Shown piece by piece: positions 7,902 through 17,144 of a DNA stretch of 64,000 bases. This stretch comes from Marinobacter alexandrii (lineage in GTDB: Bacteria; Bacteroidota; Bacteroidia; Cytophagales; Cyclobacteriaceae). How positions within the stretch are numbered: position 1 is the first letter of the stretch; each line of letters begins with the position of its first letter. The position numbers and the translations under genes were made by a program. The stretch lies in assembly GCA_039984955.1 (NCBI GenBank), contig JBDWTN010000007.1:2550501-2614500 (forward strand). Direction: 5' to 3'. The notes under the pieces were generated by a model. It had not been told where the DNA came from, searched no databases, and worked only from the letters and a program-made list of their open reading frames with translations.

Positions 7902-9881
7902 ATGCGAATTCTTCAATACATCATTTTAGCTTCAATAGTAGTCAGCTGTTCTTTGGAAAAGAGCATGAATAATGCTGAGTTTGATGCTGTAATTTCCAAA
8001 CTTGGGAATGCTCCCGAAAAAAATTCTCCAGAAGAAAATCTTATGGTTGGCGATGCATTTCGCAAATCAAATCGCTTAGTTGAATCAATCCCCTTTTATC
8101 AAGCGGCGATCAAAGAAGGAACTCCGGAAGAAGCTGCAAATCTTTATTTGGCTCAAGGCTTAAAAGTGGAACAGAAATATGATGAAGCGCAAAAAGTTCT
8201 TGACAATTATTTGCCTCGTGCAAGAGATGAAAAAACGAAGAAGATGGCAGAGAAAGAACTTCAGAATTTAAGAAAAATTGAAGATTTAAAAGATCATGGA
8301 AGCTATTATAGAGTTAAGAACTTACAAGATATAAATACTGAAAATGCTGAATATTCTCCAGTTTTCAGCAGAAACTATCTTTATTTCACAACAAATCGTG
8401 AGGGGAGTAAAATTTATAGAACTACTGGCACTCCATTTACAGATATTTATCGTGTTGCATCAAAAGGAGCCAACGTAAACTTGAGCACCTTGAGTGCGCT
8501 CGACCCAATTATCAATCACCTTGATACAAATGAAGGTTCTGTTGCAATTTCTCCAGATGGATCATCTATGATTTTTGCAAAGGGAAACGATGGTAAAGCA
8601 AAAGGATTTAGTGAAGTGAATCTTTTCTTCACAAGGTATAGAAATGGGAAATGGTCTGAACCAGTAGCGCTTTCTATCAATGAGGCTGAATCTTGGGATA
8701 GTACACCTACTTTTTCTCCCGATGGAACTACACTTTATTTTTCATCTACAAGAGCTGGAGGTTATGGTGGAGCGGATCTTTATCAGGCTAAAATTAATAG
8801 ACGAGGTAGGTGGGTTGATGTTAGAAATCTGGGACCTGAGATCAATAGTACCGGAGATGATGTATTTCCATATGTGAGTGAGGATGGCAGTCTCTATTTT
8901 TCGTCTGATGGACATGCAGGCTTTGGTAAGCTAGATATTTTTAGAGCAGTACGCGAAGGGGGGCATGTGACTATTGAGAATTTGGGCAAACCAATGAATT
9001 CATCAGCGGACGATTTTGGTCTTTATCAATTTAATCTTACGAAAGGATTCTTTACCTCTAATCGTAAAGGAGGCAAAGGAGATGATGATATTTATACGTT
9101 CATCAATGACGACCCTGATTTGAAGGTGGTGAACTATTTCCTGACAGGAATAACAATTACTACTGACGATGCAGGTAAGGAAATAATTCTTCCCAATACA
9201 AAAGTTTCATTAACTACTGACTCAGGAGAGGTATTGGATGAAGCATTTACAGGGGCAGATGGATCATTTAATTTTCGTGTTTACCCTGAGGAGCATTATG
9301 ATTTGATAAGTGAGAAGACTGATTATTTCACGGTAAGGAAAGATTTCACAACTATCGGGAAGACGGTAGAGAAATCGACACTGACGGAATTTGTTACCAA
9401 TGTGAATTTTGAAACAAAGATCATGATGGATCCTATCGTTTTGGAGAAAGCAATAGTGCTTGATAATATTTACTACGATCTTGATAAAGCAGATATTAGG
9501 ACGGACGCTGCTTTAGTTTTAGACAGTTTAGTACAAATCATGAATGATAATCCTGAGATCTACATTGAACTAGGCTCCCATACAGATGCCAGAGATACGG
9601 ATGAATACAATTTGAATCTCTCGAGAAGAAGGGCGCAATCTGCAGTTAGATATATAATCAATACTGGGATTAAGTCCCAGAGAATTACAGCGAAAGGATA
9701 TGGAGAGTCACAGCTCTTAGTTAAGAATGCTCAAACGGAAGAAGAACACCAAAGAAATAGGAGAACAGAATTCAAGGTGTTAAGATACAACCCCAGAGAT
9801 CGAAATGATGACCTACCGCCAGAAGAGTCTGTTGATGAATATGATCGATTCTTTAAAGAATCAGGTGATGGGAACGGATAA
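7902..9881 (+). CDS. porE: PorE-like OmpA-family lipoprotein (TPR + PD40 propeller + OmpA), type IX secretion
   Basis: A 659-residue outer-membrane lipoprotein. The signal peptide ends in a lipobox with Cys16 (VVSC). In order there are TPR-like helices (about 40-130), a PD40/WD40-like beta-propeller with repeated SPDG and SSTRAGGYGGADLY motifs (about 140-400), a carboxypeptidase-regulatory-like domain (about 410-490) and an OmpA C-terminal peptidoglycan-binding domain (about 530-640, NLSRRRAQSAVRYI). This order and length match PorE, which anchors the type IX secretion apparatus to peptidoglycan. Other OmpA/PD40 paralogues exist in Bacteroidetes, so the porE name is probable, not certain. It lies alone before purM with a 27-bp gap. 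Confidence 0.7.
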   Translation: MRILQYIILASIVVSCSLEKSMNNAEFDAVISKLGNAPEKNSPEENLMVGDAFRKSNRLVESIPFYQAAIKEGTPEEAANLYLAQGLKVEQKYDEAQKVLDNYLPRARDEKTKKMAEKELQNLRKIEDLKDHGSYYRVKNLQDINTENAEYSPVFSRNYLYFTTNREGSKIYRTTGTPFTDIYRVASKGANVNLSTLSALDPIINHLDTNEGSVAISPDGSSMIFAKGNDGKAKGFSEVNLFFTRYRNGKWSEPVALSINEAESWDSTPTFSPDGTTLYFSSTRAGGYGGADLYQAKINRRGRWVDVRNLGPEINSTGDDVFPYVSEDGSLYFSSDGHAGFGKLDIFRAVREGGHVTIENLGKPMNSSADDFGLYQFNLTKGFFTSNRKGGKGDDDIYTFINDDPDLKVVNYFLTGITITTDDAGKEIILPNTKVSLTTDSGEVLDEAFTGADGSFNFRVYPEEHYDLISEKTDYFTVRKDFTTIGKTVEKSTLTEFVTNVNFETKIMMDPIVLEKAIVLDNIYYDLDKADIRTDAALVLDSLVQIMNDNPEIYIELGSHTDARDTDEYNLNLSRRRAQSAVRYIINTGIKSQRITAKGYGESQLLVKNAQTEEEHQRNRRTEFKVLRYNPRDRNDDLPPEESVDEYDRFFKESGDGNG

Positions 9882-9908
9882 ACCTTTTTCTTTGCAAGAA
9901 AAAACAGC

Positions 9909-11069
9909 ATGATCGATAGGTATGCACAGCGGGGAGTTTCTGCTGACAAAGAAGACGTACATTCAGCTATTAAAAATATTGACAAAGGTTTATTCCCAAA
10001 AGCCTTTTGTAAAATAGTAGAGGATATTTCCGGCGATTCTGAATACTGCACAATTATGCATGCTGATGGTGCTGGTACCAAATCTTCACTGGCGTATCTC
10101 TATTGGAAAGAAACAGGCGATATCAATGTTTGGAAAGGGATAGCCCAAGATGCAATCATCATGAATGTTGATGATCTTTTATGTGTCGGATGTACTGATA
10201 ATATTCTTGTTTCATCGACCATAGGTAGGAACAAAAATTTGATTCCTGGAGATGTGATTTCTGAAATAATCAATGGCACAGAAGAAGTGCTTCAGATGTT
10301 GCGTGATAGTGGGATAAATATTAAGTCTACCGGTGGCGAAACAGCTGATGTAGGTGATTTAGTGAAAACAATCATTGTAGACAGCACAGTAACTGCTAGA
10401 ATGAAACGTCAGGAGGTCATTAACAATGAAAATATACGTCCCGGTGATCTTATAGTAGGTATGGCTTCTTATGGGCAGGCAACATATGAAAAAGAATATA
10501 ATGGAGGGATGGGCAGTAATGGACTTACATCAGCTCGCCATGATGTTTTTGATAAAACTTATGCAAATAAATACCCGGAATCTTACGATTTAGGAGTTCC
10601 GGAAGATTTGGTCTATAGTGGATCGAAGAAGCTTACAGATCAGGTAGAAGGTTCAACATTGGATGCAGGTAAGCTCGTATTGTCCCCGACTCGAACATAT
10701 GGACCGGTTATTAAATCAATTCTGAAAGAATTACGTTCCGAGATTCATGGAATGGTACATTGCAGTGGGGGCGCTCAAACAAAGGTTTTGCACTTTGTAG
10801 ATAATGTAAGAGTGGTTAAAGATAATCTTCTTCCCACACCACCTCTTTTCCAGATGATCCAACATGAAAGCAATACTGATTGGAAGGAAATGTATAAAGT
10901 ATTCAATATGGGTCATCGAATGGAGGTGTATGTTGATGAAGAATCTGCCGATGAAATAGTAGAAATTGCTAGATCTTTTAATATTGACTCACAAGTCATT
11001 GGTCGAGTAGAGGCTTCAGATAATAAAGAGCTAATCATTCAATCAGAGCACGGAATTTTCGAATACTGA
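9909..11069 (+). CDS. purM: Phosphoribosylformylglycinamidine cyclo-ligase (AIR synthase)
   Basis: A 386-residue AIR synthase-family enzyme that closes the imidazole ring of FGAM with ATP in purine biosynthesis. The start MIDRYAQRGVSADKE, the ATP/phosphate region HADGAGTKSSLAYLYW (about 55-70) and the glycine-rich STGGETADVGDL are recognisable. SGGAQTKVLHF marks the C-terminal domain. It is longer than the ~345-residue E. coli enzyme, as is usual for the Bacteroidetes form. A 14-bp inverted repeat follows the stop codon. Confidence 0.85.
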   Translation: MIDRYAQRGVSADKEDVHSAIKNIDKGLFPKAFCKIVEDISGDSEYCTIMHADGAGTKSSLAYLYWKETGDINVWKGIAQDAIIMNVDDLLCVGCTDNILVSSTIGRNKNLIPGDVISEIINGTEEVLQMLRDSGINIKSTGGETADVGDLVKTIIVDSTVTARMKRQEVINNENIRPGDLIVGMASYGQATYEKEYNGGMGSNGLTSARHDVFDKTYANKYPESYDLGVPEDLVYSGSKKLTDQVEGSTLDAGKLVLSPTRTYGPVIKSILKELRSEIHGMVHCSGGAQTKVLHFVDNVRVVKDNLLPTPPLFQMIQHESNTDWKEMYKVFNMGHRMEVYVDEESADEIVEIARSFNIDSQVIGRVEASDNKELIIQSEHGIFEY

Positions 11070-11081
11070 GATGTCAATTGG

Positions 11082-11113
11082 GATACACTAACCAATAATT
11101 TGGTTAGTGTATC
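11082..11113. repeat. Perfect 14-bp inverted repeat after purM
   Basis: Arms 11082-11095 and 11100-11113 are exact complements around the loop TAAT. The element lies 12 bp after the purM stop and 35 bp before the DUF1223 gene. It would form a stable RNA hairpin and may end or protect the purM transcript, but there is no T-tract on either strand, so it is not a textbook intrinsic terminator. An operator is the alternative. Confidence 0.55.
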
Positions 11114-11148
11114 AAAACTTATACTAGAGTATTTTCGATTTTAGAAGT

Positions 11149-11886
11149 ATGAAAACGAATCTTCTTGCTCTATCCCTTCTTTTGATTTCTTCATTCGTAC
11201 TAGCTCAACAAGAAAAACCAATTGTTATTGTAGAGTTATTTACATCAGAAGGATGTTCTAGTTGCCCACCAGCAGACAAACTATTGTCAGAAATTGTTAA
11301 TTCAAGTGACACGAAAGTTGATATCATCGGGCTTTCATTCCATGTAGATTATTGGGATTATATAGGATGGAAAGATCCTTATGCAAGCAAGGATTTCACG
11401 ATTCGTCAAAGAGCTTATGCAAGAAAATTTCGTTTAAATTCTATTTATACACCACAAATGGTTGTTAATGGAAAACATGAATTTGTAGGTTCAAGTAAAT
11501 CCAAATGGAGAGAAACGTACTCAAGCGAGAGTGCAACAAAATCAAACTTAGATTTAGTTGTTTCTAGCATCATTGTAGACCATCAAACTCTTACCTTCGA
11601 TGTGAAGTCTAAAGCAACTGATTCTCAAATCAACGTGGCAATTGTTGAAAAGAATCTATCTCAAAATGTTATCAGAGGCGAAAACCGAGGAAGAACTTTG
11701 TCACATGACAATGTTGTGAGAGTTTATGATACAAGAAGATTTGATGGGAAGTCAAATACGTTTTCCTTGAAAGTTCCTATGGATTTGAATTTTGAAAATG
11801 CAAGCTTGATCATTTATTCACAAAACAGTGAGTCTTGGAATGTTAATGGGGCTAAAAAAATAAGTTTCGCCTCTCTACTTAATTGA
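11149..11886 (+). CDS. Secreted DUF1223 thioredoxin-fold protein
   Basis: A 245-residue exported protein. A Sec signal peptide (residues 1-20, ending VLAQ) is followed by a thioredoxin-like domain with CSSC at 36-39 inside the diagnostic DUF1223 phrase LFTSEGCSSCPPAD. The CxxC pair suggests periplasmic thiol redox activity, but the substrate is not known for this family. The C-terminal 100 residues look like a beta-rich domain. No operon partner is obvious; the next gene starts 33 bp later. Confidence 0.85.
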   Translation: MKTNLLALSLLLISSFVLAQQEKPIVIVELFTSEGCSSCPPADKLLSEIVNSSDTKVDIIGLSFHVDYWDYIGWKDPYASKDFTIRQRAYARKFRLNSIYTPQMVVNGKHEFVGSSKSKWRETYSSESATKSNLDLVVSSIIVDHQTLTFDVKSKATDSQINVAIVEKNLSQNVIRGENRGRTLSHDNVVRVYDTRRFDGKSNTFSLKVPMDLNFENASLIIYSQNSESWNVNGAKKISFASLLN

Positions 11887-11919
11887 CAATAATTATCTTT
11901 CCACCGTAAGTACAGCGAG

Positions 11920-12501
11920 ATGAAAGATAAATTTTATCGCCCACTCAAAGGTGAAAAAATCACATTGATCCCTATAACGAAGGAGCATATTCTTCAAATG
12001 AGAATGCTGAGTTCTGATTCAGATATATGGACATGGTATACAGAAGATTTAAGCAATCCGGATGCACTAGAGGGATGGATGACCAAGCGACTAGAAGAGA
12101 CTGAAAGGGGGGATAAAATGACATACTCTGTGCTACTAAATGAGACAGGTCAAGTTATTGGTGCAACAAGTTATGGTCATCTGGATTGGGTTGAGCAAGG
12201 AATTGAAATCGGTTGGACATGGCTAGGAAAGAAATATATAGGTTCAGGAATCAACAGACACATGAAATATTTGATGCTTCATCATGCTTTTGAGATAATG
12301 GATATAGAGCGTTTGGAACTTCGTACAGATGAACAGAATATTCGGTCACGGAAAGCGATGGAGAAGATTGGGGCCAAGTATGATGGTACTCTTAGGAATC
12401 ATCGAAGTACACAAGGGAATAGAAGAAGAGATACAGTGGTCTATAGTATCATTAAATCGGAGTGGTCTCAAATAAAATCAACGATATTCAAAGAGTTCTA
12501 A
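11920..12501 (+). CDS. GNAT acetyltransferase, RimJ/RimL type
   Basis: A 193-residue N-acetyltransferase. It has the family layout: RPLKGEKITLIPITKEH at the start, a central strand GIEIGWTWLGKKYIGSGINRHMKY that holds the acetyl-CoA loop, and ERLELRTDEQNIRSRKAMEKIGAKYDG near 130-155 typical of RimJ/RimL relatives. The acceptor could be a protein N-terminus, an antibiotic or a small amine. The stop abuts the ATG of the DUF456 gene with no spacer, so they are cotranscribed. Confidence 0.85.
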   Translation: MKDKFYRPLKGEKITLIPITKEHILQMRMLSSDSDIWTWYTEDLSNPDALEGWMTKRLEETERGDKMTYSVLLNETGQVIGATSYGHLDWVEQGIEIGWTWLGKKYIGSGINRHMKYLMLHHAFEIMDIERLELRTDEQNIRSRKAMEKIGAKYDGTLRNHRSTQGNRRRDTVVYSIIKSEWSQIKSTIFKEF

Positions 12502-13014
12502 ATGGAGGTAATTTTAGTAATTCTCACTGTTCTTTTGATTGCGGGAGGTATTGTGTTCTCAATTCTGCCTCCGCTTCCTGGTCCAATATTAACCTATGGG
12601 GCATTGGTTTGTGCTGATGCGATTTCAGGTGATACTGAATTCAGTACTACATCATTTGTTATCTGGGGTGTGATTGGTTTAATAATTATAGTAGCAGATT
12701 ATTTGCTACCAATAGCAGCTACCAAGAAATTTGGAGGAACTAAGGCAGGAGTAATTGGAGGAATGATAGGTATGGTAGCTGGAGTCTTGTTACCCATTCC
12801 ATTTGGGATTATCCTAGGGCCATTATTAGGTGCAATTATTGGAGATTTATATGGAGGTAATCGAATTAGGTCTGCATTTAAATCTGGCTTTGGTTCCTTT
12901 TTAGGATTTCTTTTGGCTACTACGATAAAACTTACCTACTCAATTGTGCTAGGAGTAATTATAGCTTGGAAAGTAGGAGGATTCACGTTTAATGCAATAA
13001 TGGGAATGTTTTAA
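12502..13014 (+). CDS. DUF456 membrane protein
   Basis: A 170-residue integral membrane protein of the DUF456 family with four or five hydrophobic segments and glycine-rich turns (PPLPGPILTYGAL near 23-35; GTKAGVIGGMIGMVAGVLLPIPFGIILGP split across 80-108). Function is unknown in the family. It is translationally adjacent to the acetyltransferase and its end overlaps the convergent prenyltransferase gene by 4 bp. Confidence 0.85.
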   Translation: MEVILVILTVLLIAGGIVFSILPPLPGPILTYGALVCADAISGDTEFSTTSFVIWGVIGLIIIVADYLLPIAATKKFGGTKAGVIGGMIGMVAGVLLPIPFGIILGPLLGAIIGDLYGGNRIRSAFKSGFGSFLGFLLATTIKLTYSIVLGVIIAWKVGGFTFNAIMGMF

Positions 13015-13862
13015 ATCAAAAACATACTCACCAATCCGGCTATAATGATAATGTCTATGTAAACCTTGATGGTTTTAAAATCATTCATTTTGTCTGCTTT
13101 AGAAAGTTGAACGGCGATCCAAAAAATGAATAGCAGTACGGCGATAAAAAAATAACGAACTGTCCAGTTTGGTATGGATAGGAGGTAGAATGATAGCCCC
13201 CCCACACCAGCAATTCCTGCTAGGTAGATGAACACTTTTGCTCCCCTTATGCCCCACACGATTGGTACAGATTGTATCCCAAATTGTATCTCGCCTTTGG
13301 CACTTATGATATCTTTTATACTCTCACGAATAAACACAGTGACACATCCAAACATTGCATAAGCAACTACTAGTAAGCTAAATTCTCGAAAGTAAACCAT
13401 GACTAAAAGAAGAGTCAGACAGGCTAAGAATGATATTGTCAGAGTACCTAATAATAGCCACCTTCGTAAAACAATACTATATGTCCATAAGGCGCCAGCT
13501 GAGAAAACATGGATGACCCCAACGGCAGGATCAATGAGGAACCCAAGAAGTATACCAGATATGGTCAAGATGATATGAGAGAAGAGAGCAAACCTTCTAC
13601 GAAAAGTGGTTCCCACGATTACCTTTCCTGGACGATTGATCATGTCAATCTTTTGATCAAAATAATCATTGATTATGTATCCAGCAGCTCCAATCATTCC
13701 AGTACTAAAAATGAAAATGAAGAAGTCTGGTTGTATAAGTGTGGAGGTTGATTTATCCAGAAGGCAATATGCAGTAACAAATTGCGTAAGGCCAATAATG
13801 ATGAGGTTAGGAATTCGACTCGCTTTTAAGAATCCTATGGTATCATTTGTATGTGCTTTCAC
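13011..13862 (-). CDS. UbiA-family prenyltransferase (geranylgeranylglycerol-phosphate type)
   Basis: A 283-residue intramembrane prenyltransferase with about eight or nine helices. The first aspartate motif NDYFDQKID (65-73) and a second, RESIKDIISAKGE near 180-190, bind the Mg-diphosphate of the isoprenoid donor. Bacteroidetes homologues are commonly annotated as geranylgeranylglycerol-phosphate geranylgeranyltransferase; the real acceptor in bacteria is unclear. The start overlaps the DUF2520 stop by 4 bp, which places it at the end of the ccm operon and hints at a haem- or quinone-related prenylation, though this is inference. Confidence 0.85.
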   Translation of the reverse strand: MKAHTNDTIGFLKASRIPNLIIIGLTQFVTAYCLLDKSTSTLIQPDFFIFIFSTGMIGAAGYIINDYFDQKIDMINRPGKVIVGTTFRRRFALFSHIILTISGILLGFLIDPAVGVIHVFSAGALWTYSIVLRRWLLLGTLTISFLACLTLLLVMVYFREFSLLVVAYAMFGCVTVFIRESIKDIISAKGEIQFGIQSVPIVWGIRGAKVFIYLAGIAGVGGLSFYLLSIPNWTVRYFFIAVLLFIFWIAVQLSKADKMNDFKTIKVYIDIIIIAGLVSMFLI

Positions 13863-14584
13863 TTGATATTTCTAATACTATCGGTAATCATACGATAGAT
13901 ATTTTTCATTTGTTCATCCTGAAGCATATCAAGATGTGTGTTTATAGTTGTTTCGTCATTTCGAATTGCAGGACCAGTTTGTGACTCAGATGGACCAAGT
14001 TTTATTGCTTTTTGTAGGGTTTCCTCTACAAGTGGTTGAATGTCCTGAAAGGTCATATCTAAGCTATCCAATATTTTTTCTGACAAGTGAAACATATGAT
14101 TGCTGAAATTGCAAGCAAAAACAGCAGCTAAATGTAGCTTAGAGCGATTAGTAGATGTAAGAAGCCTTACATCGTTGCTGAAACTTCTAACAAGAGTAAA
14201 AATGTCTCTTTCACCATCTTCAGAGCCCTCAATAAAGATTGGAAAAGATGTAAAGTCAATTTCCTTCGTTCGACTAAAAGTTTGAAGAGGGTACATCACT
14301 CCATGCTTGGAATGTTTAGATAACTCAGCGATAGGAATTGACCCTGAAGTATGTAATACCACAGCATCTGAAGAATCAATTTGTTCTGATATTTCTTTAA
14401 CGATACTATCAGGAACGCTTAGAATTATAAAATCAAATGAATTTGGATCGAGCTGATCGATAGGTAAAATTTGATCCTCAGACTGTGTTCTCGAAAAAAT
14501 AGATACATCATGCCTTTTGGAAGAAAGCCGATTGGCTAAATGATAGCCTACATTTCCATACCCAATGATTGCTACCTTGCTCAT
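13859..14584 (-). CDS. Rossmann-fold DUF2520 protein
   Basis: A 241-residue predicted oxidoreductase. The N-terminal Rossmann fold has GYGNVG (8-13), then SVPDSIVKEI and HTSGSIPI, as in the 6-phosphogluconate/pyrroline-5-carboxylate reductase superfamily. The C-terminal half is the helical DUF2520 domain with the FACNFSNHM motif (about 160-168). The reaction is unknown. It lies 38 bp after ccmF and overlaps the prenyltransferase gene by 4 bp, so it is part of that transcription unit. Confidence 0.85.
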   Translation of the reverse strand: MSKVAIIGYGNVGYHLANRLSSKRHDVSIFSRTQSEDQILPIDQLDPNSFDFIILSVPDSIVKEISEQIDSSDAVVLHTSGSIPIAELSKHSKHGVMYPLQTFSRTKEIDFTSFPIFIEGSEDGERDIFTLVRSFSNDVRLLTSTNRSKLHLAAVFACNFSNHMFHLSEKILDSLDMTFQDIQPLVEETLQKAIKLGPSESQTGPAIRNDETTINTHLDMLQDEQMKNIYRMITDSIRNIK

Positions 14585-14622
14585 GGAGTAAAAATAGGAG
14601 ATAAAAATTCAAAAAATGAAAG

Positions 14623-17118
14623 TTACGCCTCTACTCCTTTGTCTCGCATTCTTACAAATTCTAAATACCTTCTTCTAATTGCAACTATAAAGCCAATCAC
14701 TAACAGGAAGGTGCCTATCCATAAAAGATTAATCCAAGGCTTTTTCACTGCTTCCATGATGATCCAATCCTTTTGGGTAGTTTGATAGGCCAGTACTACC
14801 GCATTCTCTTGAGGTAAGATATTCTGAATAGACACTCTGAAAGCTAAATCATTTACCTGATCATCTATTCTACCAACATATTCCTTATTGCGAATGACAA
14901 AGACAGGCTCTGCATCGTAATCTTTATATTCACCTTGTAAGTTGATTACAGCCTTTACCGCTATATCTCCTGACGAAAGTGGAGTTCCTTCGACATTTGA
15001 AACAGGCTCCATTCGTTCTAGTGTCGCCACATAATCATTGATGAAAAATTGATCTCCAATCTTCACTTTTATTTCTTGTGGTTCGCTCCAGTCTGGCTCC
15101 TGATCTGGATCAGGAAAAGTTCGTACATGTGTATACATGTCTGCATTGACCTTCCTTTTGATGTCAGGAGAATAAACAATCATGTCCATCGCTGTATTTA
15201 TTTGAACTCTTGGAAAGAGTGTGAACTGTTTTCCTTCTTCCGTATGATATTCAACCTCAAAGTAGCTATTCTCTGGGTTGATTAATGTAAGTGTGTCAGT
15301 TCCACGCTCACTCTTTCTGACCACCTTGAGGGGGTTGATAGTAGGGGTCAATTCGTTCTGATCTACAAACCCATCTTCGCGAGTATCCTTGCGAATGCCT
15401 CTATAAATCATAGAATACTCATCCATTTGTCGAGGTTCGTTGATGAAAAGCAGGAGGTTATCTTTATTTACTTCTTCAGGAAATTCGCTACTCCAGACCA
15501 TAGAAGTATAATTGGTGGAAAGAATTTTTGAATAACCGCTGGAAAACAAGATTCCCACTAGCATTAAAGCTACTCCTATATGTGTGATGGATCCACCTGA
15601 AAGCTTAATGTTCGATTTTGCTATTCCAATAAAAACTTTACTATTAGCTACGATAGAATATATGCAAGCAATGAGTAGAATAACATAATAAGGCTCAGTG
15701 ATTTTTCCGATTACAATAATCAAACCTGAGATAACCAATGAGATTAGAAAAGGAGTACGGAGCTCTTCTTTAAGCTTCTTTCCATCCATCTTTTTCCACC
15801 AAAAAAACTGACCAGTACCAGATAGAATTGCCAGCAGTACAGAAAGTATCAGTTGAGGTAACGAATAGGCAGAGTAAGTGTCTGTGGCAGGGGCCATATT
15901 TAATTCAAACCCAAACAACTCGGCTACCTGATTATAGACAGGTATAGAAGTGCCAGCAAGTACTTGAAATGCCATCAGGCAAAGCACTGCAGCACCCATA
16001 AAAATCCAAAACTCACGAGAATAGGGTGATGTTTCTTCTTTAGTAGACGGTATGTCTTTCCACCGCTTAACAATAAATGCAATGGATAACGCGATGAAAA
16101 CTAGAAGATAAATCAGTAATTGTCCAGAAAGACCTAAATCTGTGAAAGAATGAACAGAGGAGTTACCTAGAATTCCACTTCTAGTTAAGAACGTAGCATA
16201 AAGTACTAGTAGGAAGGAGGCAACTACTAAGATCATAGAGATTTTCAGCGCAGATCCACTCTTTTTGTAGGCTATCATAACATGTATGGAAGCTACCAAA
16301 ACAAGCCAGGGAACATAGATGGCATTTTCAACCGGATCCCAGTTCCAATACCCTCCAAAGTTCAATGTTTCATATGCCCAATAAGCACCCATGAGAATAC
16401 CTACTCCAAGAATCATAGCCGAAAACTGGGCCCAAGGAAGCGCTGGTCTTATCCATTCTTTGTTTTTGCCTATCAGCAATCCACCAATGCAATACGCAAA
16501 TGGAATAACGGTCGTGGCAAACCCTAAGAACAGTGTTGGAGGATGAATGACCATCCAATAATTTTGTAGCAAAGGATTTAATCCATTTCCATCCTCAGGG
16601 ATGAAATTTGGGTTTGTTTTGAAAATAGGAGCGTCTATTACTTCACGTAAGAGCATGAATGGCGAACTACCTAGTTTAATATCAAAAATGACCACTCCGA
16701 GTATCATGGATGCTAGAAATACCTGCGTTAACGCTACTACAAACATGACAGGTGCTTTCCAGAAATTGTTGGTTCTGATTAAAATGACCCCAAGAATTGC
16801 GTTCCAAAACATCCAAAGTAGAAATGACCCTTCTTGACCTTCCCAGAAACAGGAAATCTGATAATAAATAGGTAGCAGCTTAGAGCTATGACTGAATACG
16901 TAGTGATATTCAAAGTAATGGTTGGTAATGAGATAAAATAATGTCCCTATAATTCCTATAATCGAAAAAACATGAACGTAGAATATTTTAGAAGCGAATG
17001 TTGTCCATTCTTTATCTTGATTTCTTCCTTTGAAATAAGCATATGCTGAAAGCATACTTGTTACGAATGCAATGATGACAAACGTATGACCTAACTGTCC
17101 TTCGAAGTAATGTATCAT
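14623..17118 (-). CDS. ccmF: Cytochrome c haem lyase CcmF
   Basis: An 831-residue integral membrane protein of the HHP family that joins haem to apocytochrome c outside the inner membrane. GSFLLWMFW near 98-105 and IHPP at 191-194 (a haem-ligand His) are present. The tryptophan-rich WWD loop spans 247-271 (YWAYETLNF, GGYWNWDPVENA). Around 14 helices are followed by a long periplasmic segment (about 530-770) and a final helix near 795. It is downstream of ccmE with a 26-bp gap that contains a small hairpin. Longer than the E. coli protein (~650) because of the extended periplasmic region, as in other Bacteroidetes. Confidence 0.95.
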   Translation of the reverse strand: MIHYFEGQLGHTFVIIAFVTSMLSAYAYFKGRNQDKEWTTFASKIFYVHVFSIIGIIGTLFYLITNHYFEYHYVFSHSSKLLPIYYQISCFWEGQEGSFLLWMFWNAILGVILIRTNNFWKAPVMFVVALTQVFLASMILGVVIFDIKLGSSPFMLLREVIDAPIFKTNPNFIPEDGNGLNPLLQNYWMVIHPPTLFLGFATTVIPFAYCIGGLLIGKNKEWIRPALPWAQFSAMILGVGILMGAYWAYETLNFGGYWNWDPVENAIYVPWLVLVASIHVMIAYKKSGSALKISMILVVASFLLVLYATFLTRSGILGNSSVHSFTDLGLSGQLLIYLLVFIALSIAFIVKRWKDIPSTKEETSPYSREFWIFMGAAVLCLMAFQVLAGTSIPVYNQVAELFGFELNMAPATDTYSAYSLPQLILSVLLAILSGTGQFFWWKKMDGKKLKEELRTPFLISLVISGLIIVIGKITEPYYVILLIACIYSIVANSKVFIGIAKSNIKLSGGSITHIGVALMLVGILFSSGYSKILSTNYTSMVWSSEFPEEVNKDNLLLFINEPRQMDEYSMIYRGIRKDTREDGFVDQNELTPTINPLKVVRKSERGTDTLTLINPENSYFEVEYHTEEGKQFTLFPRVQINTAMDMIVYSPDIKRKVNADMYTHVRTFPDPDQEPDWSEPQEIKVKIGDQFFINDYVATLERMEPVSNVEGTPLSSGDIAVKAVINLQGEYKDYDAEPVFVIRNKEYVGRIDDQVNDLAFRVSIQNILPQENAVVLAYQTTQKDWIIMEAVKKPWINLLWIGTFLLVIGFIVAIRRRYLEFVRMRDKGVEA

Positions 17119-17123
17119 AAAAC

Positions 17124-17139
17124 AGGCTTTTTTCAGCCT
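17124..17139 (-). terminator. Short hairpin between ccmE and ccmF
   Basis: On the minus strand AGGCT (17139-17135) pairs with AGCCT (17128-17124) around a GAAAAA loop, followed by GTTTT directly before the ccmF ATG. It resembles a weak intrinsic terminator and could attenuate ccmF expression, but the stem is only 5 bp and it may be chance. Confidence 0.25.
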
Positions 17140-17144
17140 AAGGT

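Noticed and set aside
13197-13203. C7 run in the prenyltransferase gene as a phase-variable tract
   Set aside because: Seven bases only, in a housekeeping-type gene with no reason for switching; weaker than the two G8 runs.
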